6,767 bases of DNA from JAZSQZ01 sp045538175 (GTDB lineage Bacteria; Bacillota; Clostridia; Christensenellales; UBA1242). This document shows, piece after piece, positions 5,954 through 6,767 of this stretch; the stretch's first letter is position 1, and each line of letters starts with the position of its first letter. The notes beneath the pieces were generated by a model. That model was not told the origin of the DNA and ran no database searches. It saw only the letters and a program-made list of their open reading frames with translations. The stretch spans positions 1 through 6,767 of the forward strand of contig JAZSQZ010000132.1 of NCBI GenBank assembly GCA_045538175.1. Direction: 5' to 3'. A program made the position numbers and the translations under genes.

Positions 5954-6767
5954 ATGAAAAAATATGTTTATTTATTCAGCGAAGGCAATGCTACTATGAG
6001 AGAACTCCTTGGCGGAAAAGGTGCTAACCTTGCAGAAATGACCAAAATTGGTCTACCTGTTCCACAAGGCTTTACAATCTCCACTGAAGCTTGCACACAA
6101 TACTACGAAGATGGAAGGCAAATCAATGCTGAAATCCAAAAACAAATTATGGAAAACATTGAAAAAATGGAAGCAATCACAGGAAAGAAATTCGGTGATA
6201 AAGAAAAACCATTACTTGTTTCTGTCAGAAGTGGTGCTCGTGCATCAATGCCTGGTATGATGGATACAATCCTTAACCTTGGTTTAAACGAAGAAGTTGT
6301 TGAAGTTCTTTCAGCAAAATCAGGAAATCCAAGATGGGCATGGGACTGTTATAGAAGATTTATTCAAATGTTCTCTGACGTCGTTATGGAAGTTGGTAAG
6401 AAATATTTTGAAAAACTTATCGACAAGATGAAAGAAGAAAAAGGCGTATCTCAAGATATCGACCTTACTGCAGAAGACTTAAAAGAACTTGCTACACAAT
6501 TTAAAGCAGAATACAAAGCACAATTAGGAAAAGATTTCCCATCAGATCCTAAAGAACAATTATTCGAAGCTATCAAAGCTGTTTTCCGTTCATGGGACAA
6601 CCCAAGAGCAAACATCTATCGTATGGACCACGATATTCCATACAGCTGGGGAACTGCTGTTAATGTTCAAATGATGGCTTTTGGCAATATGGGCGAAACA
6701 TCTGGTACAGGTGTTGCTTTCACTCGTAACCCTGCAACTGGTGAAAAAGGTCTTATGGGCGAATTCT
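5954..6767 (+). CDS. ppdK: Pyruvate,phosphate dikinase, N-terminal part (3' cut by window)
   Basis: PPDK interconverts ATP + phosphate + pyruvate with AMP + pyrophosphate + phosphoenolpyruvate; in anaerobic Firmicutes it often works in the glycolytic direction or links PEP and pyruvate pools. The frame runs open to the window end, giving 271 of about 875-890 residues, all within the ATP-grasp nucleotide-binding domain. Visible signatures: the ATP-binding loop GGKGANLAEM (20-29), the segment GLPVPQGFTIST, SVRSGARASMPGMMDT (90-105), and SGTGVAFTRNPATGEKG (250-266). The phosphohistidine and PEP-binding domains lie beyond the edge. Codon choice differs from the upstream operon (many AAC, ATC, CTT, GGT), typical of a highly expressed gene. 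The related PEP synthase is unlikely because the GMMDTILNLG and GVAFTRNPATGE motifs are PPDK-type. Confidence 0.97.
   Translation, partial: MKKYVYLFSEGNATMRELLGGKGANLAEMTKIGLPVPQGFTISTEACTQYYEDGRQINAEIQKQIMENIEKMEAITGKKFGDKEKPLLVSVRSGARASMPGMMDTILNLGLNEEVVEVLSAKSGNPRWAWDCYRRFIQMFSDVVMEVGKKYFEKLIDKMKEEKGVSQDIDLTAEDLKELATQFKAEYKAQLGKDFPSDPKEQLFEAIKAVFRSWDNPRANIYRMDHDIPYSWGTAVNVQMMAFGNMGETSGTGVAFTRNPATGEKGLMGEF

Noticed and set aside
6048..6260. 70-codon open frame on the + strand
   Set aside because: It is an out-of-frame shadow inside ppdK, whose own frame is open over the same stretch and carries clear PPDK motifs.
1..6767. Possible alternative genetic code (no TGA stop among the seven visible stops)
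   Set aside because: All Trp codons I checked are TGG and no gene needs TGA read as an amino acid. With only seven stops in AT-rich DNA, the lack of TGA is unremarkable.

Overview
This is an AT-rich window from a Gram-positive bacterium, most likely an anaerobic, Clostridia-like Firmicute. Three things point that way. The order yqfD / ybeY / era / yqzL-like / recO is a Firmicute arrangement. The ribosome binding sites are strong AAAGGAG-type sites. A pyruvate,phosphate dikinase gene is present. All genes read through with the standard code, Trp is encoded by TGG, and the seven visible stop codons are five TAA and two TAG. I cannot name the genus. The window opens inside one gene (yqfD-like) and ends inside another (ppdK).

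Region 1 (1-3586, + strand) is a tight housekeeping run that looks like one operon: the 3' end of a YqfD-type membrane protein gene, ybeY (rRNA-maturation endoribonuclease), era (ribosome-assembly GTPase, overlapping ybeY by 8 bases), a 68-residue YqzL-like protein, recO (recombination mediator, GTG start 4 bases after the previous stop) and a PHP-domain phosphoesterase. YbeY and Era both act on the small ribosomal subunit and the 3' end of 16S rRNA. RecO and the PHP protein handle DNA or nucleic-acid and phosphoester chemistry. The phoH gene that usually separates yqfD from ybeY is absent, and the YqfD-like protein stops just after its extracytoplasmic POTRA-like segment.

Region 2 (3591-5828) is a self-contained unit on the - strand. 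A perfect 12-bp hairpin with A and T tracts on its two sides serves as terminator for both converging transcripts. Next comes one large gene (716 codons) of no family I can name, with its own good sigma-A type promoter (TTTACA-17-TATAAT). The protein contains HEAYH followed 59 residues later by AINEIYVD. This is the signature arrangement of gluzincin zinc metallopeptidases (HExxH plus NExxxD), so I propose an undescribed metallopeptidase-like protein. It is lysine-poor compared with its neighbours and ends in a Thr/Asp/Ala-rich acidic tail with two cysteines. It is the most interesting item in the window.

Region 3 (5829-6767, + strand) holds a divergent promoter (TTGCAA-17-TACAAT), a strong ribosome binding site and the first 271 codons of ppdK, whose codon choice suggests high expression. 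The 179-base divergent intergenic region carries both promoters. I saw no tRNA, rRNA, CRISPR array, insertion sequence or riboswitch.
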